This document shows, in pieces, positions 11,800-27,701 of a DNA stretch of 64,000 nucleotides. The notes beneath the pieces were generated by a model. It made no database searches and was not told the origin of the DNA. It worked only from the letters and a program-made list of their open reading frames with translations. Both the position numbers and the translations under genes were made by a program. Position 1 is the first letter of the stretch, and every line of letters begins with the position of its first letter. The DNA lies in the NCBI GenBank assembly GCA_020465985.1, contig JAANYP010007556.1, forward strand, positions 181,849-245,848. Direction: 5' to 3'. Source of the DNA: Centrapalus pauciflorus (taxonomy: Eukaryota; Streptophyta; Magnoliopsida; Asterales; Asteraceae).

Positions 11800-14200
11800 T
11801 CAATTTTTTTAACATATAAACATAAATAAATCTGAATAATCAAGTTTGTAAATAAATATAAATTGTATTTCAACATTTTTTAACATATACACAAAAAAAC
11901 CTGATGAAAAAGAAATTTGTTTTAACATATAAACATGTATTTCAACTTTCTTTAATATATATACAAGAAAATATCTAAAACATCTAAGGATCTTTAAAAT
12001 ATAAAGCTGGATTTCAATTTTTCTTTATCATTGTCGGAAGAGCAGATAGGGTGTAGTCAAATGGAACTTTTATTCTAAATTTCTAGATTGCATCCAACTT
12101 GTTCGTAAATACTAAATAACCAGATATAAATATTTCAATAACACAAACATAATTTCAGCGTATAATCTATTAACTTAAATTACTTTTTAGTTTTTAGCAA
12201 AATAATTATTTAGTACATTAACGTAATAAAATAGTCAAATGAAAAGGTTTGAGTATACACACATATATATGTATGTATGGCTAAATCAGTACTTATTATA
12301 GGAATAAGAACACACACATATATGTATGTATGTATGTATGTATGTACGTAAAGGTTTGAGTACGACACAATATTGATCAAAATCTAACTTATATGTCAAA
12401 AATTATTATTATACAATACACTAATTTATAAATAATCACAAAATCTATGTTGCAAGAAACAGAAAGGAGGTTCATCTATTATGTTCGTAATTGACAAAAG
12501 CATACAAATTAAAAATATGACAATTAACATTTTATTGCATATGTCAAACTAAAACATACACTTAAAAGATTAAAAAGACATATATAAATTTTGTTACTTT
12601 ATTTGTATGGCATGAAACTTATGAAAAAATCTCATATAAAGAAAACACATTGGAACCATGCTATGACAATCAATCCAGGAAACTCAAAAGCATACATATG
12701 CGGATTTAGGTTCACTATGTGAAAAAACTATTGTTAATATACAATATACTAAATTTATAAATAATCTCTAAATTTTACTTGCAAGAAATAAAAAGATTTT
12801 GCATCTTCCATGTTCAAAATTGATAGAAAAACATACTAAAAATATGACAAGTAACATTTTACCGCATATGCCAAGCTAAACCATACATTTATAAGATTAA
12901 AAAACATATAAATTTATTACGCTATTTGTGTGACATCAAAATTTTACACTGAAACATCACTAATAAAGAAAACACATAAAAACTACATCATGACAATCAA
13001 TCCATTAATGTCAAAAGTGACAATGTAGTTTTGCTTTTAAAGGCATAAATGACCTAGCGATAATAGAATGATTCAAGTTAACTAAAAACAATGCATAAAG
13101 GAATATTTGTACTCAACCCAAAATACCTTAAAATTTTCAACAATAACATATACATGAGTTGACTTATATTAAAACTTACTCATGTTTCTTTTGTTTTGTT
13201 GTCAACAAATGTGTTATCCCTTCGCTTATTTATTTAAAGTAAGAGTTCATGACCACTTTATTATTATGTCAATTTATCCCGCTACATCAATTTAAATAAG
13301 TAAAGTTTCTATATAAAAACAGAACATAGACAAAATGAACAAATAATATACTAAATTTATTTACCAGTCTCCTTTTATGTGCAACATTTAGGATTGAACC
13401 ACAGAATGCAAACACTTAATAGCTTGTTGAGCAACTTTTCTTCTTTCAGATTTTTAGTAAACTTCAACAATCTCCATTTTGCACATAGTGCTTGCCAAGT
13501 TATAACATTTATTTACTACAACTATATACACAACACACATAATGTTATATAAGTAAAATTTAAATCATACAAATATTATTTCTCATAACTATTATTTTTG
13601 TAGCATTATAAATAGATAGGAATATTAACTATTTTTAATGATTTTTCCATCCTTTTTATTTATATTTTTTATAACTAAGACTTTAGTTTATACATAACAT
13701 AATATTTATATATATATTATTACAATAAATATTAAATAACAATAGGAAATATTTTTGTACCAATTACTTTTAATTTTCAAAAATTTATTATTATATATAA
13801 CGTCTATTTATTTTTTGTGTATTTTAAGAAATTATAAAAACATAAATAATTTTTTGATTAGTGTGATAAGATTAAGATATAAATTTAATTTAATTCATTA
13901 TTCAAATTAATAAACATATAAAATATTTTTTTAGAAGAAATGTTATAAAATTGATGATTTTACTAATTAATTTTTACTTTTTTAAAACAAATTTCGTGGA
14001 TATATTTAATAAGAATTATTTACACAAAATATATTAAAACGTTAAATTAAAATATATAAAATTTAGTTTTAAGAAAAATATGACAATTCGTATTATTAGA
14101 TGATGACAAATGATAGATAGAGTTAATTTTATATTAATAGTTATAGATTTTTAAAATAGTGAATATAAATCTTATATTTTACTTTATATATAGTAAATTG
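11800..14200. other. AT-rich intergenic DNA with diffuse internal repeats
   Basis: Two stretches, about 12400-12660 and 12720-12990, resemble each other: both contain a phrase near TACAATATACTAAATTTATAAATAATC, then a words such as ACATATGCCAA, then TGACAATCAATCCA. This suggests an old direct duplication of roughly 300 bases. A (TGTA)n run lies at 12322-12345. No coding sequence was recognised. Confidence 0.4.
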
Positions 14201-14488
14201 TAGTTATATTTTCTGGTGAAACATGAAGGTGACACATGACATTTACTCATTTAGGTGTTTTTCTTTATTATATATTAGTTTAATACCTAGGTAAATACAT
14301 TTGTTGATTTAAGAAAAATATTTATAGATAAATATTTATAAAGACATATAAAATAATAATAAAAATTATTTTTCATTAACTTTTAGTTAAATTAAGTTAT
14401 GTTCATTAGATTTAAATTGATTGTATTCGAATTGAATTTTTAAATTAGACTTCATTAAATGAAATGTCAAAAAGAAGGTTATGACACA

Positions 14489-14914
14489 TCTATACTATAT
14501 AAAATAAGAAAATCATTTGGAATTTCTGGACCATTGGATGGAAAGAAATCAATGGTTCAGATTAATGACAACTCATAATTATTTATGAAATGTCTCTTAT
14601 ACCCTTAATTAAAATCAATAATTATATCTATGTCATTTTTTTTAATTCATTTTCCTAATTTACTATCTTAACTTAATTACATTAAATTTTGATTTTAATT
14701 TTTTCATTAATGAATTAATATTTACCTAAGCAAGCTACGGCTTGAAAGCTTACCTTCTTATCTTCTGGAGAAAGGGCTTTCTTTATATATGAAGACGAAA
14801 TAAATATGTGTCATTATTATCCTTAATAATCATAGTTATATTCAAATGTAAAAATTTAGATTTAAATGTAGAAGTGTAGTAAATATTCATATAACAGGTG
14901 AATCAATAAACTAG
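14489..14914 (+). mobile_element. Small non-autonomous Helitron
   Basis: The element starts TCTATACTATATAAAAT immediately after A (14488) and ends ATCAATAAACTAG immediately before T (14915). This is the A|TC...CTRR|T arrangement of Helitrons, without inverted repeats or target duplication. The subterminal hairpin expected near the 3' end is weak. A close relative of its 5' half lies inverted at about 24690-25014. Length is 426 bases and there is no coding capacity. Confidence 0.65.
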
Positions 14915-14976
14915 TATATGGTAATCTTATAGATGTCAATTGCTATATGCAATTTGTATAGGTCTATAATATAGAA

Positions 14977-15230
14977 CTAGTTTATTAACCCACATATTAT
15001 GTAGATATTTTTAATAAATTACTATTTACATATAATCTATATAAACTAAAAAGTAAAATATATGAAACTATTTCTTTTATAAATTCCAAGAATAATATTA
15101 TATTATTATCATATATCATAACCATTATTTTTCGAAGTTTCTAAATATATGAGTAATAATAACTTTTAATTTTGGTATAACTTAATATTAATTTTAACAC
15201 AATTTTAATATATTTAATACGATAAATAAA
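14977..15230 (-). mobile_element. Helitron-like 3' end, minus strand
   Basis: A|CTAG at 14976-14980 is followed by TTTATTAACCCACATATTATG, the reverse complement of a decayed Helitron 3' hairpin plus CTAG. The same layout recurs at 22414, 31207, 35244, 44204 and 52734. The 5' end was not located, so the right boundary is approximate. Confidence 0.4.
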
Positions 15231-15361
15231 ATTTTATGAAACATTTTATACTAATTGTATTATATTTACTTTTTATATGTGTGAAATAATACCTAGATAT
15301 ATTTTTAACAAATTTTAATATCTTTTATCTTGTATAATTTATATTTGTGTTTAATATATAT

Positions 15362-15501
15362 TAATTGTTCAAACCGGTTGCCAAGTATTACACATCATTT
15401 AAACTCCCGTTGATAATTTTTAATTGTAATTTTTAAATGGGATTACATCATCAACGAGGGTTTAAATGATGTGTAATACTTGGTAACCGGTTTCAACAAT
15501 T
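15362..15501. repeat. Near-perfect hairpin, 53-bp arms
   Basis: The left arm (15362-15414) and right arm (15449-15501) are inverted copies differing at only a few positions, separated by a loop of about 34 bases. Both arms contain AAGTATTACACATCATTTAAA or its complement. A fragment of a further arm-like sequence (CAACCGGTTACCCGTTGAT) follows at about 15557-15575. It is a foldback MITE end or an inverted duplication. Confidence 0.7.
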
Positions 15502-15599
15502 AAAATTTAGTCCACGTAGGTTATTTACCGGTCCACGTAGTATTAATAACCAGTTTCAACCGGTTACCCGTTGATAAAACCTTAATTTACTGATTTTTA

Positions 15600-19560
<3,961 letters not shown>

Positions 19561-19599
19561 GCATACCTTCAAAAACACATTCTCTCTCTCTCTCTTTCA

Positions 19600-20180
19600 C
19601 ACATACACATGCAGACCAAGAAAAATGACAGCCACATACCCCGTCCGGCCACCACCAAGAAAAATGACAGCCACATACTCTCAACCTTCATGAACCTTTG
19701 TTCCCCGAGCACCATCATTGTGAAAACCACCCATTGTGAACCACCATCATGGCATTAGTCCAGTTGACCGGGCGTTCTACCCCTTCTAGCTACCACAACT
19801 TCTTTCTCCCCATCGTCGGCCTACCATCACTAAACACGATAGGTGGTACCTTCTCTCCCACGACAACCACGATCTTGGTGGAGTCCATTAACCATCGAGA
19901 ACCGTCACTATACCATCACAAACCACCATCATATCATCAATCCAATTGACCAGATGTTCACTCCTTCCGAACACCACCAAATTTGATGCTTCCCCTTTTA
20001 AAACGGGGCACTGTGATCAATCGATCTCCAGATCATCATAGCACCAATTATAATATGGTTCATTGTAGATTCATGTTCGATTGTTGAAATTCTATCGATT
20101 TGTATCGATATATTAAATGTTACATTTTATATCAGTGCAAGTGTTTCACAATATATTTTATGTGTACCGAATGTTTGATT
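19600..20180. other. GC-richer island of unassigned origin
   Basis: Base composition shifts towards C and A (CCACCATCA-type words). The phrase AAGAAAAATGACAGCCACAT appears twice (about 19619 and 19659), and CCAGTTGACCGGGCGTTC near 19759 recurs as a variant near 19940. A 66-codon frame (19749-19949, + strand) has no recognisable homology. It may be cargo of a transposon or a captured gene fragment. Confidence 0.3.
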
Positions 20181-20182
20181 AA

Positions 20183-20574
20183 GTTGAATCGTGATAATTG
20201 TCGTGAATGACACATGAATCTTGAATCACGGTGTTATTCACAAAGTGAATTGTTGTTATCAACACATAATGTGAATGATGAACAGTTTTATATCAATTGT
20301 GAATCGCCGTTGTTGTAAATCACACATATGAGTTGTGAACCACAAGATTGTATCGGCGTGTGAATCCAATGGTGCTGTGTTGAATCGTGATAATTGTCGT
20401 GAATGACATATGAATCTTGAATCACGGTGTTATTCACAAAGTGAATTGTTGTTATCAACACATAATGTGAATTATGAACAGGTTTATATCAATTGTGAAT
20501 CGTCGTTGTTGTAAATCACACAAATGAGTTGTGAACCACAAGATTGTATCGGCGTGTGAATCCAATGGTGCTGT
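20183..20574. repeat. Tandem duplication, 2 x 196 bp
   Basis: The unit beginning GTTGAATCGTGATAATTGTC at 20183 begins again at 20379. The two copies differ at only a handful of positions, for example ATGACACATG versus ATGACATATG. Both are dense in GTGAATCA/TGAATC words. The near identity suggests a recent duplication. There is no coding frame. Confidence 0.85.
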
Positions 20575-20868
20575 CAATCGATGGTGGTGTACTGAATCAC
20601 TGTGGTGTCGTGAATCACCGGCGGTATTGTGAACCGTCATATCCCCACAAAATCACCCTTTCCTTAATAAATTTTAGAAACTGTGTTTATCAATTAAATT
20701 AAAAGGTGCGCACTTACATAAATGCCCTTAACTTATTATTCCAATATGAACACATTTGGACTTATTTACAAAACTGCACCCTTGAATCATATTGGTCGAT
20801 CATGTATTTAATTGATTTGATTGGTTCTTACGATCTATATTTTAAGGAGGGTCCTCATCATATCTACT

Positions 20869-20870
<2 letters not shown>

Positions 20871-20965
<95 letters not shown>

Positions 20966-21035
20966 TGTAAATGTATAATGTGTGTGTAAATGTATACATA
21001 CACACACACACACATATATATAGACACACACACAC
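20871..21035. repeat. Compound (TA)n-(GT)n microsatellite
   Basis: A TA tract (to about 20911) runs into a GT tract (to about 20967), then TGTAAATGTATA units and a CA/TATA mixture. It directly abuts the left end of the inverted-repeat element at 21041. Confidence 0.9.
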
Positions 21036-21040
21036 ATGTA

Positions 21041-21225
21041 CAGGGATGGGTTCAATGGAAAATATATATGCATCGGAAAATCCGGGAATCAATTTATAGT
21101 CATTAGATCAGGTGATGCATCACGTAGAAAGTCGATGCATCACGCGGGGATTTTTATGCATTTGTGGTGGTGCATGGAGATTTTCGAAGGTTTTCCGATA
21201 CATGTTGGTTTTCCATTGAACCCTC

Positions 21226-21227
<2 letters not shown>
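21041..21227. mobile_element. TA-microsatellite-associated inverted-repeat element, copy B
   Basis: The left end is CAGGGATGGGTTCAATGGAA and the right end GGTTTTCCATTGAACCCTC. The interior carries GATGCATCACGTAGA, GATGCATCACGCGGGG and ATTTGTGGTGGTGCATGGA. It sits between a compound TA/GT/CA repeat and a (TA)n tract of about 180 bases. At about 190 bases this is the shortest copy in the window. Confidence 0.6.
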
Positions 21228-21409
<182 letters not shown>

Positions 21410-21954
21410 TCAAAAGAGTTCTTTCAAAAACAATTGTATCAAATGGTGGGAACCAAAAATTTGTGATTAGAATTGCTTATTTTATTTCTCACAAATATTT
21501 AGCTTTTCATAAGAATCATATCCTATATATATAATCTGGATCAAGCGAGTACCTTAAATAATTGAGATTACCGAACACATCTATTGTGAATGATCATTCA
21601 CATATTTTTTTTACATAAACATGTATAAACCAAGATTATATAAGATCTTTTATCAAAAGAAACATACATTTATACATTAAGATTAAAAAATAAACCTTGT
21701 GAATTGTTGAAAAAAATCACGTGAATGATCATTCACTCGGATGACCATTCACATAAATATATACAATCATTTACCAAATTTTTAAGGACGTAAAAATTTG
21801 GTGAATATATTTTAAATTCTCATATCATGCGTGTAATGTTAATTTAAACATGACTGTGGAAAAAAACTAATTTTTTTTAACAACGGTATATTTAGATGCA
21901 CACAGTTTTGAGCGGTATTTTTTATAAATGTATACACACACAAGGGGGGGGAGG

Positions 21955-21958
<4 letters not shown>

Positions 21959-22043
<85 letters not shown>
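21959..22043. repeat. (GA)n microsatellite
   Basis: About 85 bases of GA dinucleotide, preceded by GGGGGGGAGGGAGG. Confidence 0.95.
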
Positions 22044-22046
<3 letters not shown>

Positions 22047-22413
22047 TGGTGACATCGGTGTACTGCTATTGAAGGACAGTAGTATTCAGTAGGAGTCCAG
22101 GACATGGTTGATATATTAAAGATAATTTTCTCTAATTAAGTTAATTAATATAAAGCAAACAACATGATTTAATATTATAATAATTAATGTAAGTAAAATA
22201 TATTATGGCTAACAAGGAGTTAACGTCTTTTAATATGATCCACGTAAACTAAATACCTAAAATAATTGAGCCCATACGCAAAGCACCACGTGCAAGAAAC
22301 TCCACGACCCCATGGCCATCCTAAAATATAATTAACTTTTAATCATGAAAGTTAAAGCTACCAATTATTGCTCCAAACACCTTGGTCAATTAACATTTCT
22401 AATTTTCTGAAAA

Positions 22414-22920
22414 CTAGTTTATAACCCACGTGGATATTTTTAATTAAATTTTTTATATAAAATGTAGTTAAAATAAAAACATACAAAAATAATAATAGTG
22501 TTTATTTTTTATTATTTACATATTAAAAAATAGAGTATATATATTTTTTAAAATATTTAATTGTATTTATCTTTTATTTTTTATAAGTTGTAATTATATT
22601 TTTGGTGAACGTAGAGGTGACACGTGACATTTGATGTTTTCTTTATTATACATAATAATAATTTCTACAACTATTTCAAATTTTAACATTTGGATCTAAT
22701 TATGATTATTATGGATAATAATGATAGATATTTATTTTAGGTAAACATTAATTTTAAATGTTACAAAATCTAATTTATTACTAATTAATTAATGAAAAAA
22801 AAAAGGTGGAAAAATAAAATTTTCTTGTATTGTAGAAGTGACATATGACATGAATTGTTTTATTTTATTATAATATATAGGTTAATCAACTCATGTATTA
22901 CATGGGTTGATTTAGAAAAT
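22414..22920 (-). mobile_element. Helitron fragments, minus strand
   Basis: A|CTAG at 22413-22417 is followed by TTTATAACCCACGTGGATA, the reversed form of a Helitron 3' terminus. At 22660-22760 there is a segment matching the body of the Helitron at 14489. At 22882-22915, TTAATCAACTCATGTATTACATGGG is another decayed 3' hairpin. The fragments look nested or tandem, and individual boundaries cannot be resolved by eye. Confidence 0.4.
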
Positions 22921-23039
22921 ACATATTTTTTTTATATTTTAATAAATTATTATAAAATTTATATATAATTAAAATAAAAAAATTTGAAAGCTAGTTAAAT
23001 TAAAGATAAAAAATACTTAGTTGTTTGATATTAAATAAA

Positions 23040-23048
23040 AAAATATTA
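23040..23048. repeat. 9-bp target-site duplication, left (Pack-MULE)
   Basis: AAAATATTA immediately precedes the left TIR and occurs again at 24422-24430 immediately after the right TIR. A 9-bp duplication is the hallmark of Mutator-like transposition. Confidence 0.85.
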
Positions 23049-23516
23049 GGGTAAATTACAAATTTCGTCCCTGTGGTTTATAGCAAATTACGGATCCCGT
23101 CCCTCTATAAAAGAAATTACAAATTCGATGTCTGTGGTTAACATTTTGTTACGGATTTGGTCCTTTGACCGGTCATTTTTTTTAAAATGACCATTCTACC
23201 CTTGAGATTATTATAAATATAGGTAATTAACTCTATTTTAATTAATAACTAAATATTTTTATAATTTAATAAATAAAAAAAAAAGATTTGTGGAAATCCT
23301 TTCCTTTCCCAACCCAGATTTATTCCTTCTCTCTCACACATTCCATCACACACACACATACTTTCTTCTTGCTCCTATACGTCGTCCAAATTGAGAGTGA
23401 TGTTAAAGGTGGTAGATCTTTGAGTGAAATAATAATCACAGATCCAATTTTGGGAGAACTACAATCATTTTATCATTTGTGTTGCTAGTGGATAATGATC
23501 CAGTATTTTGGTGCCC

Positions 23517-23517
23517 A

Positions 23518-23554
<37 letters not shown>
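23517..23554. repeat. (CT)n microsatellite
   Basis: A CT run of about 36 bases directly precedes the captured ribosomal protein segment. It may be part of the captured 5' UTR or intron, since pyrimidine runs are common there. Confidence 0.9.
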
Positions 23555-23557
<3 letters not shown>

Positions 23558-23559
23558 GT

Positions 23560-23931
23560 ATGAAGCTTTGGGCCACCAACGAAGTTCGTGCTAAGAGCAA
23601 GTTCTGGAACGACCTGAGGAAGCTAAAAAAGGTGAAAAAGAGTAATGGCCAGATGCTTGCCATTAATGAGATTTTTGAGAAGAACCCGACAACAATTAAG
23701 AACTATGGCATTTGGCTTAGGTATCAATCTAGGATCGGGTATCACAACATGTACAAGGAATACAGGGACACAACCTTAAACAGTGCAGTTGAGCAGATGT
23801 ACACTGAGATGACATCTCCTCACAAGGTCCATCACCACTGCATCCAGGTGATCAAGACAGCAACCATTCCAGCAAAGCTTTGCAAAAGAGAGTCATTAGT
23901 TTGTTACATTGTTTTGATGAAGCACCTTTGA
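23560..23931 (+). pseudogene. Captured 60S ribosomal protein L18a (eL20) fragment
   Basis: From ATG at 23560 the frame reads MKLWATNEVRAKSKFW, then LRKLKKVKKSNGQ, EIFEKNPTTIKNYGIWLRY, YHNMYKEYRDTTL and TATIPAKLCKRES. These are signature stretches of plant L18a (eL20, large subunit, about 178 residues). The match covers roughly residues 29-140; the first ~28 and last ~38 residues are missing. After the final homologous codon at 23895 the frame runs 11 unrelated codons to a stop at 23929-23931. No stop or frameshift interrupts the homologous part, but substitutions at usually invariant positions (NDL for the normal YFL after the first KFW; SPHKVHHH) suggest loss of function or new constraint. 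The upstream open frame from 23479 passes through the CT repeat. The lack of introns over 336 bases may reflect the parent's structure or a processed source. Confidence 0.85.
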
Positions 23932-24421
23932 CTGGGCGGCGTTTTGCGATGAGTGAGATCCGAAGCTTCAACGGAGGTTTCTCTCTATAGAAACCGATGC
24001 ATTGTGTTGTTGCGATGAGTGAAGGTGGAAGACGATGGTGAAACACCTGCAAACGAATGATCATCCCTTTTATTTTGGGGCTCCGACAAGAGCAAATTGG
24101 CAAAATTGGAAATGGGTGAAATGCATAGAGTAATTAATTTGTTAGGTATGCTTTAATTATTTTGATATAGTTTTCTTATAATTATAAATAATTAATTGGT
24201 GATGTATAATATTTTATTATTTTGTATATTCTATTAAAGTTTATTACCTATATTCGTAATATTTCTCAAGGGTAGAATGGTCATTTTAAAAAAATGACCG
24301 GTCAAAGGACCAAATCCGTAACAAAATGTTAACCACAGATATCGAATTTGTAATTTCTTCTATAGAGGGACGGGATCCGTAATTTGCTATAAACCACAGG
24401 GACGAAATTTGTAATTTGCCC

Positions 24422-24430
24422 AAAATATTA
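24422..24430. repeat. 9-bp target-site duplication, right (Pack-MULE)
   Basis: AAAATATTA, identical to 23040-23048, directly follows the right terminal inverted repeat. Confidence 0.85.
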
Positions 24431-24689
24431 TTATATTGTATTATTAAAAACAGATAATATGTGTTTGCAAAAAAAATTCTTTTAATTTTTATTAACTGCA
24501 AATATGAAATATCAATGTAAGAAACAAAAAACTTCAATTATGTGAATGTGTCTATATTTTGAAAATGATAAAATATAAAAATGGAATATATGAAAATCAA
24601 GAATCAAAATTTATCATATTTACAATTGAAGTTTTATCAGTTAAATTGTAAATTTTGTTAGCAAAATAATTAAAAAAAAAATTTAACTT

Positions 24690-25014
24690 TATTTACTACA
24701 CTTCTACATTTAAATTCAAAATTTTATTTTGGATTTAACTATGATCATTAAGGATAATAATGACACATATTTATTTTAGGTAAATATTAATTCATTAATG
24801 AAAAAATTAAAATCAAAATTTAATGTAATTAAGTTAAGGTAGTAAATTTGAAAAATGAATTAAAAAATGGCATATGGATAGTTATTGATTTTAATTAAGA
24901 GTATAAGAGACATTTCATAAATAATTATGAGTGGTCAATAATCTGGACCATTGATTTCTTTTCATCCAATGGTCCAGAAACTCCAAGTGGTTTTCTTATT
25001 ATATATAGTATAGA
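24690..25014 (-). mobile_element. Helitron 5' portion, minus strand
   Basis: On the minus strand the sequence begins TCTATACTATATATAATAAG just after A (complement of T at 25015), a Helitron 5' terminus. The next 300 bases match the 5' two-thirds of the Helitron at 14489, including the shared phrase CCATTGGATG and its AAGAAATCAATGGT neighbourhood. No CTAG end was found at its left, so this copy is truncated or interrupted. Confidence 0.55.
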
Positions 25015-25024
25015 TTAGCATCTC

Positions 25025-25600
25025 TTAATTTGGTCTTTTAGAAAGGAAAAACTCCATCCATTTCGTTTAGACAATTTCCAATCGTAAAATACTACAAACC
25101 ATTCCGTTTTTCTAGTTTTTCCAAACGAAAAGACTATGGACTATTAAGTTTTTCCAGAAAATCTTGAAAACATAATGGTTCGTAGTTTTTTCGTTCGCAA
25201 AAACTAATAAAACAGAATGGTTTGGTTCGGAAAAGTTAGAAAATAAAATGATATTGTTGTTTGAAAAACTAAAAATCAGAATTATTTGTAGTTTTTTTTC
25301 GTTTGCAAAATCTAATAACATAATTATTTCTATTTTTTCGTTTCATAAAACAAAAAATCAGAATAGGTCAATTTTTTTAGTGTAGAAAGAAAAATTAAAA
25401 AACGAATTAGTTTTCATAATTTTTTACCTTTAGAAAATGATAAGACTTAAAACACAAATTATTCGTAACTTTTTTTTTGTTTGAAAAAACTAATAAAAGT
25501 TTAGGGTTCGAAATTTTATGGTTTGAAAAACTACAACATAAAATAGTTTGTCTTTTTCATTCGAAAACACTAAAAAAAAGAAATTGATTCTAACTTGATC
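25025..25600. repeat. Degenerate tandem array (TTTTTCGTT-type units)
   Basis: Phrases such as GTAGTTTTTTCGTT, GAAAAACTAATAAA, AATCAGAAT and ATGGTTCG recur every 40-80 bases through this stretch. The style resembles the array at 2940-3770 (TTTTTCG...GAAAA alternating with short AATGGTT words), but the sequences are too diverged to call them the same family by eye. Confidence 0.45.
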
Positions 25601-25728
25601 CTCAACTGTATATAATAAAAACAATAAATAAATAAGTTTGTAATTTAGATCAAAAAAATATTAAAATATAGAAAATCTAGTAAACGAATAAATTAATATG
25701 TAAAAAGCTAAATTAATAACAATAATAA

Positions 25729-25800
25729 GAGTAAATTACAAAAACGATCCCTGTCGTTTATAGCAAATTTTAGATTTCGTCCCTAACTTTAGTAGTCCAT
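25729..25800 (+). mobile_element. Solo MULE terminal inverted repeat
   Basis: GAGTAAATTACAAAAACGAT, then CCCTGTCGTTTATAGCAAATT, matches the TIR of the Pack-MULE at 23049 and the MULE at 52315. No partner end was found to the right, so this is a truncated element. Confidence 0.55.
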
Positions 25801-25809
25801 ATTTGAAAA

Positions 25810-27238
25810 TATTGTCACATTGTCAGTCACTAAACAACTCATTCTAATTTTATAGATTTTCATTTATAAATTTTAAAAATCATTCATTCTAATTCTATAG
25901 ATTTTCATTAGTAGACTATTGTATATTTTACATATTAAATAGTGTTAGTAAAATTTTATTATTCTAATAAAATTTAACAAGCTTGCTAATTTATTTAGTA
26001 TTTTAATATTTTTATGAGTGTAGCATATCATTTTTTGATGTTTGTAGGGTGTAAATACTAGTTTAATTATTTAATTTAGATCCTTCTTTTAATTTTTTTC
26101 TCTCCTTTTTTTATTTTTATTTCACAAACAAAAAATGTAAGAAACTTTTTAAATTATTTCTAAAAAGATATTGATAAATTTAAATAAGATTAGAAAAGAA
26201 TTGAAGAAACTGTTTTATGAGACTATTCTAATAGTAAAAAGTAAAAGATTATTTTAAAAATACAAAACAAAACATTATGACATTAAATAAATATTATAGT
26301 CTTATTTAAAGTTATTAAAGTCTTTTTTAGAAATAATGCAAGAAGTTTCTCATATTTTTTATTCATGAAATAAAAAAAAGAGAGAAAAACCCGTAAAGTA
26401 AAATTTATATTTAATAATAAAATTAATATTTTATACTATTTAAACATACAAAAAAATTATATGATATACACATAAAAAAATTTAGAATGCTAAAAAATTA
26501 CAAGTTTTTTAAAGATTATTGAAAATAATATAGTTTACTAACATCATATCGTATGTAGAACGTAAAATAGTTACTAATAAAAGTTTATAAAAAAAGAACG
26601 GATGATTTGTAAAAATTATAAGTGAATGTACATATTTTACATGTTTAAAATTTCAAAAACCATATAAACAGAATTTAAAAATTAGTATCTGAAGATAAAA
26701 TGAGATAAATTAATTAAATACATAGACGGATGGAAATTTTTATATAAAACAATAAATAATAAATGAAATAAATATTTTCATCGAAAAGAATTAATGTTGA
26801 AATAATTAAATATGTATTTCAAATTAATGGGTTATAATAATAATAACAATAACAATAATATTATTACAACGATGAAACTTATTAATATATAGATAAAATA
26901 CATGAATAAATTGTAATTATATTCTTATGATAATAATTAAAAATATCACTTATTAATTAAGCAATTATAAATATAAAAATAATTAAATATAAAGCAAAAA
27001 GTAAATTAATTAATTAGGGACCATATATGAATTTGGCTCTCACGGTTCTATATACTGATCTCATATTCTCATTATCAGTAAAATAAATACAAAAAGTTAT
27101 TGCTATTAATGATAAATGAAAATTAATGTGGATATAAACAGTTAAAATATAAGAAATTTTTATGATATTTTTGACCTGTAACCCTTTACAAAATGATAGT
27201 GGCTCTCACGATTTTATACATTGATCTCATTAATTGTA

Positions 27239-27240
<2 letters not shown>
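25810..27240. other. AT-rich intergenic DNA, no gene seen
   Basis: Very AT-rich sequence with no recognisable coding segment or paired transposon ends. The phrase GGCTCTCACG followed by TATA.ACTGATCTCAT occurs near 27035 and again near 27193, a short direct repeat. Confidence 0.35.
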
Positions 27241-27268
<28 letters not shown>

Positions 27269-27269
<1 letters not shown>

Positions 27270-27697
27270 GTTGAAATCATTGCAGAACCTTAATTTAGTG
27301 CAGAACTATAGAACCAATCTAAGCCATTGGATTATAATTTAACACTAGGAATAAGATGGTAATTAAGCAATTAACATTGAATTAATAGTAGCCTACCAAG
27401 TTTGACTGCCCAGTTTTGACTATTTTTGACTCTTTTAATATCGAATGTACATGCACTGTTGCATATATGATATATTGTATTACTTCGACGTTTAATATGA
27501 TATATTGTATTACTTCGACGTTGAATAAGAGATATAAACTGTAATTCGATATTAAAAGAGTAAAAAATGGTCAAACTTGGTAGGCTACTATTAATTAATT
27601 GCTTAATTACCATCTTATTCCTAGTGTTATATTATAATCAAATGGCTTAGATTGGTTCTATAGTACTGCACTAAATGAAGGTTCTGCAATGATCTCA

Positions 27698-27701
<4 letters not shown>
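27269..27701. mobile_element. Foldback MITE with ~135-bp inverted repeats
   Basis: The left end (GGTTGAAATCATTGCAGAACC at 27269) and right end (GGTTCTGCAATGATCTCAACC, ending at 27700) are inverted copies. The pairing extends to about GCCTACCAAGTTTGAC near 27405 and its complement near 27565. The element lies between (TA)n tracts on both sides. The central 160 bases contain a partial direct repeat (GATATATTGTATTACTTCGACG, twice). No coding capacity. Confidence 0.7.

Larger units (their letters stand above)
23049..24421. mobile_element. Pack-MULE carrying a ribosomal protein L18a fragment
   Basis: Long terminal inverted repeats of about 180 bases begin GGGTAAATTACAAATTTCG (23049) and end with the complement, CGAAATTTGTAATTTGCCC (24421). 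They are flanked by the perfect 9-bp duplication AAAATATTA. Long TIRs plus a 9-bp duplication define Mutator-like elements. The interior is not transposase; it includes a 336-base reading frame closely matching ribosomal protein L18a, plus other non-repetitive sequence of unknown source (23290-23480, and 23930-24110 on either strand). This is the definition of a Pack-MULE. Its TIR starts like those of the elements at 52315, 25729 and 63030. It lies within a cluster of Helitron fragments. Confidence 0.85.
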
